Shown here one piece after another: positions 25,905-35,551 of a stretch of DNA of 64,000 nucleotides; positions within the stretch are counted from its first letter, which is position 1; every line of letters begins with the position of its first letter. A program made the position numbers and the translations under genes. A model generated the notes under the pieces. That model was not told the DNA's origin. It saw nothing but the letters and a program-made list of their open reading frames with translations, and did no database searches. This stretch comes from MED-G105 sp038522945 (lineage in GTDB: Bacteria > Pseudomonadota > Alphaproteobacteria > Caulobacterales > Parvularculaceae): positions 1 to 64,000 of the forward strand of contig JBCBJV010000009.1 of the NCBI GenBank assembly GCA_038522945.1, read 5' to 3'.

Positions 25905-26993
25905 CTAATTCTCCGAACCGCCCTCGGCCTCGCGAAACTCCCGCGGGGTGACGCCAACCTGCTGCTTGAAAGTGCGATTGAACGTGCCGATCGAGTTAAA
26001 CCCGCAATCGAAAGCAATCGATGAGATCCGCTTTTCCTGGGTGGCACGATCACGCAGTTGCAGCTTGGCGTGAGACACCCGGTGCGAATTGATCAGGTGA
26101 TTAAAGTTGCGGAAGCCGAGGTCGCCTGTGATGCATTGGGTAACGAGATATTCCTGAACGCCCAGCTCGGCGGCCATATCGCCAACCTTGAGGTCGGGCC
26201 GCGTGAAGAAGTTCGCGTCTTCGATCGTCTGGAGAATGCGTTTTGCTAAAGCCGGGTCCGCAGCTCTGGTTGCAGATGGTTTTGCTGGTTTGATGGGTGC
26301 CCCCGAGGAGGTCAGCTCGGCGGGGAGAGGATGCCGACGACGAAACTCTACCGCGACACGGCTGCCTACAATAGTAAACAGACCCGACAACAGCACGATC
26401 CGACCGCCAAGATGTTCCCCGTACCCAGCTTCATGGATGCCGGCCCCCCAGATAATAGCGAACACAATCATCCCGGCGTACAAGGCAATGTATGTCTGCC
26501 GGAAGCGCCGCTCAGTGATGGTCAATCTGTTGCTGTAGCCCGCAAGTGCTTCGACAAAAACGAGAGCGATGGCCGTCAGGCAAAAGACCATTTCGGCGTT
26601 GTGTACAATGCGCAGGACTTCCCCGTTGACCCCGGCGGCCGCAAGGGTCGGGGAGAGCCGCGCGACGGCGATCACGCCAGAGACCCCCGCGACAACGGCA
26701 AAGTTCCAAGGCTCAATCTCGACCCCTGGCCGAAAGAGCGTGCGGGTGAGGAGCCAGGTCCACGCGCAACCGCCAGAGCCAGCGATCGCCACTGCAATCG
26801 TGAGGGGCAGCGAACCTGAAACCATCGACGCGGGGACGTTTATCATCACGATAACAATCGCAAGCACCCACCAGATGATCACCGCTGGGTCTTTAGGCAA
26901 ATGGCCCCTTGCGATTCTTGCCATGAAGTCGGCAGGAAGCGCCCGCAGAAATTGAGCAAGGGCCGTTTCGCCATGTCGCATGATAAAGTGCAT
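25905..26993 (-). CDS. Membrane-anchored AraC-family regulator
   Basis: About 362 residues. The N-terminal half has six or seven hydrophobic segments. After a Pro/Ala linker comes an AraC helix-turn-helix pair (about residues 265-355) with ISSIAFDCGFNSIGTFNRTFKQQVGVTPREFRE. ATG 26993 follows GAGGGACAC; an in-frame start at 27095 lacks support. It is divergent from a DUF2306 membrane protein. An inverted repeat at 27124-27158 may be its site. The signal sensed by the membrane part is unknown. Confidence 0.85.
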   Translation of the reverse strand: MHFIMRHGETALAQFLRALPADFMARIARGHLPKDPAVIIWWVLAIVIVMINVPASMVSGSLPLTIAVAIAGSGGCAWTWLLTRTLFRPGVEIEPWNFAVVAGVSGVIAVARLSPTLAAAGVNGEVLRIVHNAEMVFCLTAIALVFVEALAGYSNRLTITERRFRQTYIALYAGMIVFAIIWGAGIHEAGYGEHLGGRIVLLSGLFTIVGSRVAVEFRRRHPLPAELTSSGAPIKPAKPSATRAADPALAKRILQTIEDANFFTRPDLKVGDMAAELGVQEYLVTQCITGDLGFRNFNHLINSHRVSHAKLQLRDRATQEKRISSIAFDCGFNSIGTFNRTFKQQVGVTPREFREAEGGSEN

Positions 26994-27309
26994 GTGTCCC
27001 TCGCTCGCCAGTCGCCCTGATCCGATCGCCCCGATGGCGTGTTCCACGCCTTGCGGCCTAAGTCCCTTTTTGCGGCTTAAATCCCCGGGCCCCAACGCCC
27101 AGGACCCACCTGTTTCTTCTCAATTGGCAAACTGACCATAAAATCAATGGTCAATTTCCAAAACGGCAAGACCTTCCCGCCCAGCTTACATCCTAATCGA
27201 GCTCAGTTGGAGCCCAAGTGCTTTTCGATGAAGCGATTGCCAGAAGCGTTTTTTGGGCGTTTTCGCAGCGCTACTGACACGCGCAATCCAGAAGGGGTGG
27301 ATCAAAACC
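26994..27309. other. Divergent intergenic region, AraC regulator / DUF2306
   Basis: Gene-free 316 bp holding the promoters of both genes and the inverted repeat at 27124-27158. I see no RNA gene here. Confidence 0.6.
27124..27158. promoter_or_regulatory. Inverted repeat, candidate AraC-regulator operator
   Basis: TGACCAT (27133-27139) and ATGGTCA (27147-27153) are perfect arms 7 bp apart. The match extends outward imperfectly through TTGGCAAAC and ATTTCCAA. Confidence 0.5.
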
Positions 27310-28122
27310 ATGCAAGATATCAAAGAACAGTCGTCGACCATGCCTGAGCGGTTACTGGCGTTTTCCGGCATTCTTTGGTTCCTGGTGGCAGCCGTCGGTC
27401 AGTGGATCTTCGTCTATTACATCGCTGTTGAATACATTCCCACGCTCGCCATCAAGGGATTGCCCGGGATGGATGAGACCGCTGTCCCGGACGGCTATGT
27501 GCCCGGCGATTTGATCGGGAACCTCGCGATCGCCTTTCATGTGCTCATTGCGATTGTGATCATCGGCGGGGGAACGCTCCAGCTGACGCCGGCGATCAGG
27601 AGCGCCGTGCCATGGTTCCACCGGACCCTCGGGCGGATCTATGTGGTGACGGCGATCTTGACGAGTATCGCTGGGCTTCACCTGGTCTGGACCCGCGGCG
27701 TACCCGGCGGGGTGTTGGCCCACTATGCGATCAGCCTCGACGCCGTCCTGATCATTTTGTTTGCCGGGGTCGCGGTCTACTTCGCCATGAACCGCAAGTT
27801 CGACCAGCACCGGCGGTGGGCGATGCGGCTGTTCATGGTTTCCAGTGCGGTCTGGTTTTTTCGGGTCGGGCTGATGTTCTGGTTCATGGCAACAGGCGGG
27901 ATCGGCATCGACACCGAGACCTTTGAGGGGCCATTCATCACATTCATCTATTTTGGACAGATGTTTATTCCGCTTGCCCTTTTGCAGATTTACTTCATCG
28001 CCCAGGACAGTAACCACGGCGCGGTCAAAGTCATGACCAGTCTGCTTGTCGTGGCTGCAGCCATCGCGACGGCAGTCGGCATCTTCGCCGCAACAATGGG
28101 CATGTGGCTGCCCCGCCTTTAG
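27310..28122 (+). CDS. DUF2306-type membrane protein
   Basis: About 270 residues with seven hydrophobic segments. The WFHRTLGRIYVVTAI stretch and MNRKFDQHRRWAMRLF followed by VWFFRVGLMFW match the DUF2306 predicted membrane family, whose function is unknown to me. ATG 27310 is chosen; an earlier in-frame start at 27253 precedes the conserved part. It is divergent from the AraC regulator, which probably controls it. Confidence 0.75.
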   Translation: MQDIKEQSSTMPERLLAFSGILWFLVAAVGQWIFVYYIAVEYIPTLAIKGLPGMDETAVPDGYVPGDLIGNLAIAFHVLIAIVIIGGGTLQLTPAIRSAVPWFHRTLGRIYVVTAILTSIAGLHLVWTRGVPGGVLAHYAISLDAVLIILFAGVAVYFAMNRKFDQHRRWAMRLFMVSSAVWFFRVGLMFWFMATGGIGIDTETFEGPFITFIYFGQMFIPLALLQIYFIAQDSNHGAVKVMTSLLVVAAAIATAVGIFAATMGMWLPRL

Positions 28123-28268
28123 CAAAGGGCCTTTAGCAAAGGACCTTCAGCGAATCGCATTTGGTCGAACCGAATGAGATGGGCGCGTCGCGCAGTCGTC
28201 AGATTTCGGATGCGTGCCGCCAAAAGCCTTGCTACATTCGTCGCATTTGCGACAGGAGGCGCGGGGCG

Positions 28269-29489
28269 ATGGTCCAGTTGGTGAGCCGAGGTTGGTTGGT
28301 TTTTCTGGTTGTGTGCCTCTTTGCGACGACCACAAGCTGCGCAACACAACGTCCAACTGGCCGGCCCTCGTTGGAACGCCAAGTTGTCCTCAGTGATCTT
28401 AAGAGCCCGTGGGGGATGGCTTTTGTCTCTTCAGAAGATGTTCTGATTACGGAAAAAGAAGGCGGGCTCATCCTCGCGAACATCAGGACCGGAGAGCAAT
28501 CGGACGTTACCGGCTTGCCGGGAGATCTTGTCGATACCATCCGTGCGGAGCTGCCGTTCGACAATAGCGGGCTTTTCGATGTTGCTATTGACCCGGACTT
28601 CCAGAACGAGCCATGGGTTTATCTTTCCTACACGGCCAAAGATGAGGGAGGGCTTACCACGAAAGTCGTGAGGGCTCGTCTGATCGACCGTCAGCTGACA
28701 AAGATGGAAACGCTTCTTATTGCCGAACCCTTCACGACGGGGGAGTTTCACCACTATGGCGGGGGGCTCGCGTTTGGGGTTGACGGTAAGCTCTATGTGA
28801 CTGTCGGCGAACGGATTTTCCATGAGCGCGACAACCCGGATGTGCCGATAGCGCAGGACCTGACGGATCGGCGCGGCAAGATCTACCGTCTCAATGCAGA
28901 TGGGTCGATCCCGGATGATAACCCGGACTTTGGGCCCGGCGCTGTCCCTGGCCTCTATGCACTGGGCATCCGCGCGGCCCAGGGGATCACCCTCAATCCG
29001 ACCACGGGCGATCTCTGGTTCAGTGAACATGGCAGCCGTCAGGGGGACGAGATCAATCGCCTTGTGGCGGGGGCCAATTATGGCTGGCCGCTGGTGACGA
29101 CCGGGGGATATCGCAATGAGGAATTTGTTCCACCAGACGTAGGCGATGAAGAATTGGAAGGGCCGATCTGGTCCTGGCCGCAGACCGTCGCACCAACGGG
29201 TCTTGCCTTTTACATAGGCGATGAGTTTCCCGAATGGGAGGGAGACTTGTTTGTCTCCGGCCTTTCACGGGGCAGTTTCTGGCGGATGAATTTTAACGGC
29301 GGCAAAATCGTCAGCGTGGAAGAGCTCTTTGTCGATGACAGAGTGCGCTCGCGCGATGTGACGGTCGCGCCCGACGGGTCACTCTACATGCTGACCGATA
29401 CGTTGCTTATCCCAAAAGAGGGCGGCGGTTTCGACAATACCGACGTGCCGAGCGGTCAGCTCTTGCGCATTGTTAGAAAATCCCCGTAG
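28269..29489 (+). CDS. PQQ-dependent aldose-type dehydrogenase lipoprotein
   Basis: About 406 residues. A lipoprotein signal with hydrophobic core ends at TTSC near residue 24, so it is anchored in the envelope. The beta-propeller of the glucose/sorbosone dehydrogenase (GSDH, YliI) family follows: SPWGMAFVSSEDVLITEKEG, FHHYGGGLAFG, RNPQG-like AAQGITLNPTTGDLWFSEHG. It oxidises aldose sugars using PQQ in the periplasm. ATG 28269 follows GGAGGCGCGGGGCG; the open frame extends to 28161 without a better site. Confidence 0.85.
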   Translation: MVQLVSRGWLVFLVVCLFATTTSCATQRPTGRPSLERQVVLSDLKSPWGMAFVSSEDVLITEKEGGLILANIRTGEQSDVTGLPGDLVDTIRAELPFDNSGLFDVAIDPDFQNEPWVYLSYTAKDEGGLTTKVVRARLIDRQLTKMETLLIAEPFTTGEFHHYGGGLAFGVDGKLYVTVGERIFHERDNPDVPIAQDLTDRRGKIYRLNADGSIPDDNPDFGPGAVPGLYALGIRAAQGITLNPTTGDLWFSEHGSRQGDEINRLVAGANYGWPLVTTGGYRNEEFVPPDVGDEELEGPIWSWPQTVAPTGLAFYIGDEFPEWEGDLFVSGLSRGSFWRMNFNGGKIVSVEELFVDDRVRSRDVTVAPDGSLYMLTDTLLIPKEGGGFDNTDVPSGQLLRIVRKSP

Positions 29490-29609
29490 CCGCGCGGCTT
29501 TCAGCAAGTTATCGAACACCTTGCAAACAGGTGTATAGTGATAGTTACGCGGTGCGTGTGCGCCGTTGGTTAACGTTTCACCATCGCTTCGGCGGTATAA
29601 ATCGGCTTC

Positions 29610-30644
29610 ATGAGTACGATGCCTAATTCCCAATCCGGTTTCCAAAACGAGGCGCGCAACAGTGCTGGTGTTGCCGCCATTGCCATTGGCCGCAATGAAG
29701 GCGACCGGCTGAAAGCTTGTCTCGCCTCGCTTGAGGGAAATGCGGATCCTCTCGTCTATGTGGACTCAGGCTCCAGCGATGACAGCGTCGCATTCGCCAA
29801 GTCTATCGGCGTTGATGTGGTCTCTCTTGATATGAGCGTGCCATTTACAGCAGCACGCGCTCGCAATGCGGGGTTTGAGCGGATCCGGGAACTGGCGGGC
29901 CCTGACGGCCTGCCGACTTATGTCCAATTCGTGGACGGAGATTGCGAAGTGGTCACCGACTGGGTGGCCAAGGCAAAAGACTTTCTGGACGCCAATATAG
30001 AAGTCGCGATCGTCTGTGGACGTCGTCGCGAACGCCACCCAGAGGCCTCCGTCTTCAATCGCCTGTGTGATATCGAATGGGCAACGCCGGTGGGCGAGGC
30101 AAAGTCATCCGGGGGTGACTTCCTTTGCCGCGCTGACGCCTTTGATGCGGTGGGCGGGTTTAACCCGGCGCTTATCGCCGGCGAAGAACCTGACTTGTGT
30201 TTCCGCTTGCGCGAGCAAGGCTGGAAGATCTGGCGGCTCGACGCGGACATGACCTTGCACGATGCAGCCATGACCCGGCTTGGGCAATGGTGGACACGGA
30301 TGAAACGGGCGGGGTTCGCTTATGCCAGCGGCAACGCCATGCACGGGCGGTCGCCGGAAAAGTTCTGGGGACGGGAAGTTCTGCGGGCGGTCCTGTTCGG
30401 TGGTGTGTTGCCGGTTGCGGCTGTTCTCGGTGCGATCCTTGTTCACCCGGCAAGCCTCGCGCTGCTCGGCGTCTATCCGCTGCAAGCCGCGCGCACGTAC
30501 GTGAAGTTGTCGGACCTTGGGGCAGGGCGCCTGGCCTATGCTTTAAGTTGCACGTTCGGCAAGATCCCGGAATTCGCAGGCGTTGTTTCCTTCTGGACCA
30601 AGCGCGTGTTCGGTCAGCGCGCTGAGTTAATTGAGTACAAATGA
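29610..30644 (+). CDS. Glycosyltransferase family 2 protein
   Basis: A 344-residue GT-A glycosyltransferase. The nucleotide-binding start reads AIAIGRNEGDRLKACLASL (about 23-41), VYVDSGSSDDSV follows (about 49-60), and the DxD motif is FVDGDCEV (about 109-116). GGFNPALIAGEEPDLCFRLREQGWKIW (in part) is the acceptor-side motif. Hydrophobic segments near 255-285 could bind the membrane. It is the first of three glycosyltransferases here, probably making an exopolysaccharide or glycolipid. Donor and acceptor are unknown. Confidence 0.88.
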   Translation: MSTMPNSQSGFQNEARNSAGVAAIAIGRNEGDRLKACLASLEGNADPLVYVDSGSSDDSVAFAKSIGVDVVSLDMSVPFTAARARNAGFERIRELAGPDGLPTYVQFVDGDCEVVTDWVAKAKDFLDANIEVAIVCGRRRERHPEASVFNRLCDIEWATPVGEAKSSGGDFLCRADAFDAVGGFNPALIAGEEPDLCFRLREQGWKIWRLDADMTLHDAAMTRLGQWWTRMKRAGFAYASGNAMHGRSPEKFWGREVLRAVLFGGVLPVAAVLGAILVHPASLALLGVYPLQAARTYVKLSDLGAGRLAYALSCTFGKIPEFAGVVSFWTKRVFGQRAELIEYK

Positions 30645-30663
30645 TGGACTCCAAATCAGAACT

Positions 30664-30752
30664 CCCCCTCATCCTGAGGAGTGCGCATCAGTGCCCGTCC
30701 CGAAGGATCAAGTGAATTGGGGCAGCAAAGGCAAGACGCCATCCTTCGAGAT
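30664..30752. repeat. Dispersed alphaproteobacterial intergenic repeat (degenerate)
   Basis: CCTCATCCTGAGGAG (30667-30681), then CCCGAAGGAT and ATCCTTCGAG, are the hallmark blocks of a palindromic repeat common between genes in alphaproteobacteria. This copy is degenerate and separates two glycosyltransferase genes. Confidence 0.6.
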
Positions 30753-30900
30753 GCAATCCTGGCAGATTGCGCCTTAGGTCGATGGTTGAATTAATGAATG
30801 GACGTTAACCAATTTTGCGCACGTGTCAGAATATCTTAAGGGTCTATAGCCAAGCACACGTCTTTCGATTTTACCGTCGTTGAGAGCAGCCAGTTTTTCC

Positions 30901-32178
30901 ATGAAAATCGCCTACCTGATCAATCAGTACCCGGCCATATCCCACTCGTTCATCCGCCGGGAGATCCAGGCCCTGGAGCGTCAGGGCCTGAGTGTGGCGC
31001 GCTATGCGATCCGTCCGGCGGGCTATGGGATTTCATCTGCTGAAGACGATGAAGAAGCGGCCCAAACCCGCTATATCGTCAGTGGTCGGAAAGGGGAGAT
31101 TATCTATTCGTTGCTCGCGACAGTCGCCCGCCGTCCGGTCGCCAGCCTCAAGGCCTTCGGGGCGACACTAAAAATGGGCGCAAGGTCCGAAGCAGGGCTC
31201 GTGCGTCATCTCTTCTATTGGGCCGAAGCGCTCGTTGTCGCCCATTGGTGCCGCGCGGACGGGATCACGCATCTCCACGCCCATTTCGGCACGAACTCAG
31301 CGACCGTTGCCATGCTTGCGGCGATGCTCGATGAGGAGCGAACCTTTTCCGTCACGGTCCACGGGCCGGAAGAGTTTGACAAGCCGGGGCTCATCTCCTT
31401 GCCGGAGAAGATCAAGAGCGCGGCATTCGTGGCTGGCGTATCGTCTTTTGGCGTGAGCCAACTTCGTCGCCACGCAGACTTCGACGACTGGGACAAGCTG
31501 GCCCAAGTCCATTGCGGTATCGAGCGATCCTTCTGGGAAGGCGCCCCAGCAAAGCAATTCGGGTCAAAGACCTTTGTTTCAGTCGGCCGGCTTGCGGAAC
31601 AAAAAGGCCAGATGACGTTGGTTCGAGCTTGTGGGCTCTTGAAGGAACGAGGGCGGACATTCAGCTTACGGCTGGTTGGTGATGGGGAACTGCGCGGTCC
31701 CCTTGAGGCGGCCATCACGGACTTAGGCCTTAAGGACAGTGTTCAGATCCTGGGCTGGAAGACACCAACGCAAGTGCGCGAGGAAATCCTGAAGGCACGG
31801 GCGTTTGTGTTGCCGAGCTATGCCGAAGGCCTTCCCGTTTCGATTATGGAAGCGTTTTCGCTGAACACCCCGGTCATCTCAAGCTATGTGGCGGGCATCC
31901 CGGAACTCGTGCGCCCCGGTGAGAATGGCTGGCTCGCCCCCGCCGCCGATGAAGAAGCGCTCGCCGATGCCATGGCCGATTGCCTCGATGCATCGGAACA
32001 AAAGCTTGCCGAGATGGGCCGCGCCGGGAAGGCGCGCACCCTGGAACGTCATGACATGGATACCATTGCCGCGCAGCTGGCGCGCCTATTCCGTCCGTAT
32101 GCTGCGCCAACTGACAGTGCGCCTGAAAAGCCGATCCCGAATGCTGATCAAAGATCGGTAGAGGAGGAGGCCGCATGA
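30901..32178 (+). CDS. Glycosyltransferase family 4 protein
   Basis: A GT-B enzyme of about 425 residues. The N-terminal part begins MKIAYLINQYP and includes HLHAHFGTNSATVA (about 131-144). The C-terminal donor domain carries VSVGRLAEQKG and the EX7E motif in YAEGLPVSIMEAF (about 308-320). I use ATG 30901; an upstream start at 30880 lacks a ribosome site. It overlaps the next gene by four bases (ATGA), so the two are coupled. Confidence 0.88.
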   Translation: MKIAYLINQYPAISHSFIRREIQALERQGLSVARYAIRPAGYGISSAEDDEEAAQTRYIVSGRKGEIIYSLLATVARRPVASLKAFGATLKMGARSEAGLVRHLFYWAEALVVAHWCRADGITHLHAHFGTNSATVAMLAAMLDEERTFSVTVHGPEEFDKPGLISLPEKIKSAAFVAGVSSFGVSQLRRHADFDDWDKLAQVHCGIERSFWEGAPAKQFGSKTFVSVGRLAEQKGQMTLVRACGLLKERGRTFSLRLVGDGELRGPLEAAITDLGLKDSVQILGWKTPTQVREEILKARAFVLPSYAEGLPVSIMEAFSLNTPVISSYVAGIPELVRPGENGWLAPAADEEALADAMADCLDASEQKLAEMGRAGKARTLERHDMDTIAAQLARLFRPYAAPTDSAPEKPIPNADQRSVEEEAA

Positions 32179-33389
32179 GTGCCCTTGTGGATCTTCTCGC
32201 ACTGCCCATCGGCACCATCGCCATGATTGCCTTTCTGCTGGCGGGCTTTTTTGCGGTAGAGACCATTGTCGGCCTCTTGCCATCGCGGGGGAGCAGGGAG
32301 GTTCCATCTGACGATCATCCTGCGACGGCGGTGGTGATCCCCGCCCACAATGAAGAGGCCGTCATTGGCGACACCCTGCGTCGCCTGGAGTCCCACCTTT
32401 CTTCGGAAGTGCGCGTTCTCGTAGTGGCCGACAACTGCACAGACCAAACCGCAGAGCTGGCCCGGGCTGAAGGCGCCGACGTGATCGAGCGCAGCCACCC
32501 GACCGATCGGGGCAAAGGCTTTGCTCTTCAGTTCGCCCTAGATCATCTCAAAGAGGCACCGCCCGAAGTGGTCGTCTTTTTCGATGCCGACTGTGTTTTC
32601 GACCCTCCGGCCGAGGGGCATGACGATATCGGCCCCCTCCGGAAGCTCGCCGATGCAGCCTTCCGCAAGCAGATCCCGGTTCAGGCGCTCTATTTGATGG
32701 AGCCCCCCGAAGACCCCAGCCCTAAAGAACAAATCGCGGCATTCGCCTGGCGGCTGATCAACAAGTTTCGTCAAACCGGGCTCGATCGGGTGGCTGGGGT
32801 GACACGGTTGACCGGGTCGGGCATGGCCATGCCCTGGTCAATCGCCGACGTGCTGGCGCTTGGGTCCGGCGAAATCGTTGAAGACCTGGCCCTGACGGTG
32901 AGCCTTGCCAAAACCGAGTACGCGCCCCGGCTCTTGTCGTCGGTGGTCGTCAAAAGCCAATTCCCCACGGACGAGGCGGCCGCTGCCAAACAGCACGCGC
33001 GCTGGGAGCACGGGTCTTTGCGGCTGGCACTAGGGCAAGTCCCCGACCTATTGCAGGCGGCAATCTCGCGCGGGCGTCCGCAACTGGCGGCGCTGGCCTT
33101 TGACCTTGCCATCCCGCCGATCACCCTTTTCGTTGGCGGCCTCGGGTTCCTCTATCTTTTATGCGGGCTGCTGGCGCTGACAGGCGCGGTCTGGCCGTTC
33201 ATGTTTGCTGGACTGGCGATCGTTTATGTTGTTCTGGCGATTGCGATCGCCTGGGTCGTTGACGGGCGAGATCTCTTGCCAGCCTCGAGCCTTGCCGGTA
33301 TCGCCGGATTTTTGGCCTCAAAAACAGGCGTTTACGGCCGTGAGGCGCGTCAATCCACCCGCACCTGGACGCGCACGGAGCGGGACTGA
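32175..33389 (+). CDS. Membrane glycosyltransferase family 2 (processive type)
   Basis: A 404-residue protein with an N-terminal hydrophobic helix (about 12-36), a GT2 core (VVIPAHNEEAVIGDTL about 51-66, FDADCVFDP about 136-144), a catalytic Asp in EDLALTVS, a QHARW motif (QxxRW) near 273-277, and two C-terminal membrane helices. This arrangement is that of cellulose-synthase-like or N-glycan-type GT2 enzymes. It likely acts with the GT4 partner. Confidence 0.88.
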   Translation: MSALVDLLALPIGTIAMIAFLLAGFFAVETIVGLLPSRGSREVPSDDHPATAVVIPAHNEEAVIGDTLRRLESHLSSEVRVLVVADNCTDQTAELARAEGADVIERSHPTDRGKGFALQFALDHLKEAPPEVVVFFDADCVFDPPAEGHDDIGPLRKLADAAFRKQIPVQALYLMEPPEDPSPKEQIAAFAWRLINKFRQTGLDRVAGVTRLTGSGMAMPWSIADVLALGSGEIVEDLALTVSLAKTEYAPRLLSSVVVKSQFPTDEAAAAKQHARWEHGSLRLALGQVPDLLQAAISRGRPQLAALAFDLAIPPITLFVGGLGFLYLLCGLLALTGAVWPFMFAGLAIVYVVLAIAIAWVVDGRDLLPASSLAGIAGFLASKTGVYGREARQSTRTWTRTERD

Positions 33390-33534
33390 CACAATAAAGG
33401 TGTGCCCCCTAAAGCCGCCAATTGATGCGGCGCAGTTTCACGTTGCGTTCCCGGGCCGGTCTGCCTAGTTTCCGCGACAATTCAATAGCTTTGGCCGGGA
33501 AATGCATGCCGGCCGCGAGGAGCCCGAACGCCCC

Positions 33535-33930
33535 ATGGCAACGTCTGATTTCCTTCTCGATTATCTGCCGATCCTTGTCTTCCTCGCCATCGCCCTTGCG
33601 CTGGCTATCGGCTTCGTCATCGCCCCAACCTTGATCGCGCCGTCGGACCCTGACCCGGAGAAAGTCTCCACCTATGAGTGCGGGTTCACTGCCTTTGACG
33701 ATGCGCGCATGAAGTTCGACGTGCAGTTTTATATTGTCGCGATCCTTTTCATCATTGTCGATCTGGACGTGGCCTTCCTCTTCCCCTGGGCAGTGACGCT
33801 CTTTAATCCGACGCTTGGCGCCGACCGCGACTTCCAGATCTTCGCTTTCTGGTCGATGTTTGTGTTCCTGGCGGTCTTCGCGGTGGGCTTTTTATACGAA
33901 TGGAAAAAGGGAGCGCTGGAATGGCGCTAG
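33535..33930 (+). CDS. nuoA: NADH-quinone oxidoreductase subunit A
   Basis: 131 residues with three membrane helices. The KVSTYECGF stretch and FDVQFYIVAILFIIVDLDVAFLFPW (in part) are diagnostic of NuoA. It is part of the proton-pumping membrane arm of complex I. I use ATG 33535; the open frame starts at 33502. It overlaps nuoB by 10 bp. Confidence 0.96.
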   Translation: MATSDFLLDYLPILVFLAIALALAIGFVIAPTLIAPSDPDPEKVSTYECGFTAFDDARMKFDVQFYIVAILFIIVDLDVAFLFPWAVTLFNPTLGADRDFQIFAFWSMFVFLAVFAVGFLYEWKKGALEWR

Positions 33931-34499
33931 ACGACACCAAAATCGACGAGACGAGAATTGACCGCACCCTCGACAGCAACGGACCGGTCTATCGTCCGGA
34001 TGCGAAAGATCCGTTCTTCAACGATCTTTCCGATCAGCTTGCCGACCGGGGCTTTTTCACGGCACCCGCCGACGCCTTGATCAACTGGGCGCGCACCGGC
34101 TCGCTCATGTGGATGACCTTCGGGCTTGCCTGCTGCGCGGTGGAAATGATGCAGGCCTCCATGCCGCGGTATGATCTGGAACGGTTTGGTTTTGCGCCGC
34201 GAGCCTCACCTCGCCAGTCAGACGTGATGATCGTCGCGGGCACGCTCACCAACAAAATGGCACCGGCTTTGCGGAAGGTCTACGACCAGATGCCGAACCC
34301 GCGCTATGTGATTTCCATGGGGTCATGCGCGAACGGCGGTGGTTACTACCACTATTCTTATGCGGTGGTTCGTGGCTGCGATCGTGTTGTCCCTGTCGAC
34401 ATTTACGTGCCGGGTTGCCCGCCAACCGCTGAAGCCCTCGTTTACGGCGTTCTGCAACTGCAGAAAAAAATCCGCCGTGAGGGGAGTATCGTCAGGTAA
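33921..34499 (+). CDS. nuoB: NADH-quinone oxidoreductase subunit B
   Basis: 192 residues. The cluster N2 ligands are present: Cys71 and Cys72 (GLACCAVEMM), Cys136 (SMGSCANGG) and Cys166 (VPGCPPT). It passes electrons to quinone at the NuoD interface. ATG 33921 overlaps nuoA. Confidence 0.97.
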   Translation: MALDDTKIDETRIDRTLDSNGPVYRPDAKDPFFNDLSDQLADRGFFTAPADALINWARTGSLMWMTFGLACCAVEMMQASMPRYDLERFGFAPRASPRQSDVMIVAGTLTNKMAPALRKVYDQMPNPRYVISMGSCANGGGYYHYSYAVVRGCDRVVPVDIYVPGCPPTAEALVYGVLQLQKKIRREGSIVR

Positions 34500-34502
34500 C
34501 CC

Positions 34503-34790
34503 ATGAGCACGCTATGGAAGCGCAGGCTAGTCTGGATCAGTGCCATCATCGTTTTGGTGAGTGCCGTTATGGGCGTGATAATGGTAATTGCGGATTTTGT
34601 ATTAGTCGCTTTCGTCTACGGAATCGTCGACGTGGAAACAGCAAGTGGCGATCCTGAAGCGATTGCTGGTGCAATCAGTGAGGCTCTTGTTGCATTTGTG
34701 TTAATAGCGCCATTTGGTATTGCCCAATTTATACTTGGCATTTGGGCGATAAAGACGCTCAGGAAGCAACGTCAGGCTGAAGTGAACTAG
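34503..34790 (+). CDS. Small two-helix membrane protein within the nuo cluster
   Basis: 95 residues with two hydrophobic stretches (about 10-40 and 60-84) and basic ends. It sits 3 bp after nuoB and abuts nuoC, so it is in the transcript. I recognise no family. The DNA is more AT-rich than its neighbours, which suggests acquisition. Confidence 0.7.
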   Translation: MSTLWKRRLVWISAIIVLVSAVMGVIMVIADFVLVAFVYGIVDVETASGDPEAIAGAISEALVAFVLIAPFGIAQFILGIWAIKTLRKQRQAEVN

Positions 34791-35405
34791 ATGACCGAAG
34801 AACTCGTTGAGCTGAAAGAACATATCGCTGGATCGATCGACGATGACGTGCGCGAGATCGATATCGCCCACGGCGAATTGAATGTCATTGCCCGTGCCGA
34901 CCGGATCAACGCGGTCCTGAAGTTCCTGCGCGACGATCCGCTGTGCCGGTTCATCCAGCTGATTGATCTGTGTGGGGTCGATTTTCCCGAACGCTCGCGT
35001 CGGTTCGATGTGGTTTATCACCTTCTCAGCCTCCACAATAATATCCGCATCCGCGTAAAGATTGAAGTCGGTGAGGAAGAAACCGTCTCGACGGTGCGGT
35101 CGGTGTTTCCGTGCGCGGATTGGTATGAGCGCGAAGCATTCGACATGTACGGCATCCGCTTTATCGGCAATCCTGATATGCGCCGTATCCTGACGGACTA
35201 TAATTTTGAGGGCTTCCCGCTGCGCAAGGACTTCCCGCTGACCGGGTATACGGAAGTGCGCTACGATGATCAGGAAAAGCGCGTCGTCTACGAGCCGGTC
35301 AATCTTGTCCAGGAGTTTCGCGACTTTGACTACGTCTCGCCTTGGGAAGGCGCGCAATATGTCCTGCCGGGCGACGAAAAAGCCGAAGAAGAAAAGCATG
35401 ACTGA
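34791..35405 (+). CDS. nuoC: NADH-quinone oxidoreductase subunit C
   Basis: 204 residues of the 30-kDa subunit family. SVFPCADWYEREAFDMYGIRFIGNPDMRRIL (about 103-133, in part) is its signature, then FEGFPLRKDFPLTGYTEVRYD. It belongs to the hydrophilic connecting module with NuoB and NuoD. Confidence 0.96.
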   Translation: MTEELVELKEHIAGSIDDDVREIDIAHGELNVIARADRINAVLKFLRDDPLCRFIQLIDLCGVDFPERSRRFDVVYHLLSLHNNIRIRVKIEVGEEETVSTVRSVFPCADWYEREAFDMYGIRFIGNPDMRRILTDYNFEGFPLRKDFPLTGYTEVRYDDQEKRVVYEPVNLVQEFRDFDYVSPWEGAQYVLPGDEKAEEEKHD

Positions 35406-35541
35406 GGACGAAGACGATAGCTCAAAGGGACTGCGGACGGTGATTATTGCAGCTGTCATCGTCGCTATTTTCGTTGGTTTCTTCTATGGCGCAGGTGAGC
35501 AGTTTGGCGAGTTTCTCGCCAATCTGGGGATCAACATTTAA
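35398..35541 (+). CDS. 47-residue single-helix membrane protein
   Basis: MTEDEDDSSKG, then one hydrophobic helix (about 14-30). It overlaps the nuoC stop by 8 bp (ATG at 35398), as translationally coupled genes do. No family is recognised. Confidence 0.6.
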   Translation: MTEDEDDSSKGLRTVIIAAVIVAIFVGFFYGAGEQFGEFLANLGINI

Positions 35542-35551
35542 GGAGCTGGAA

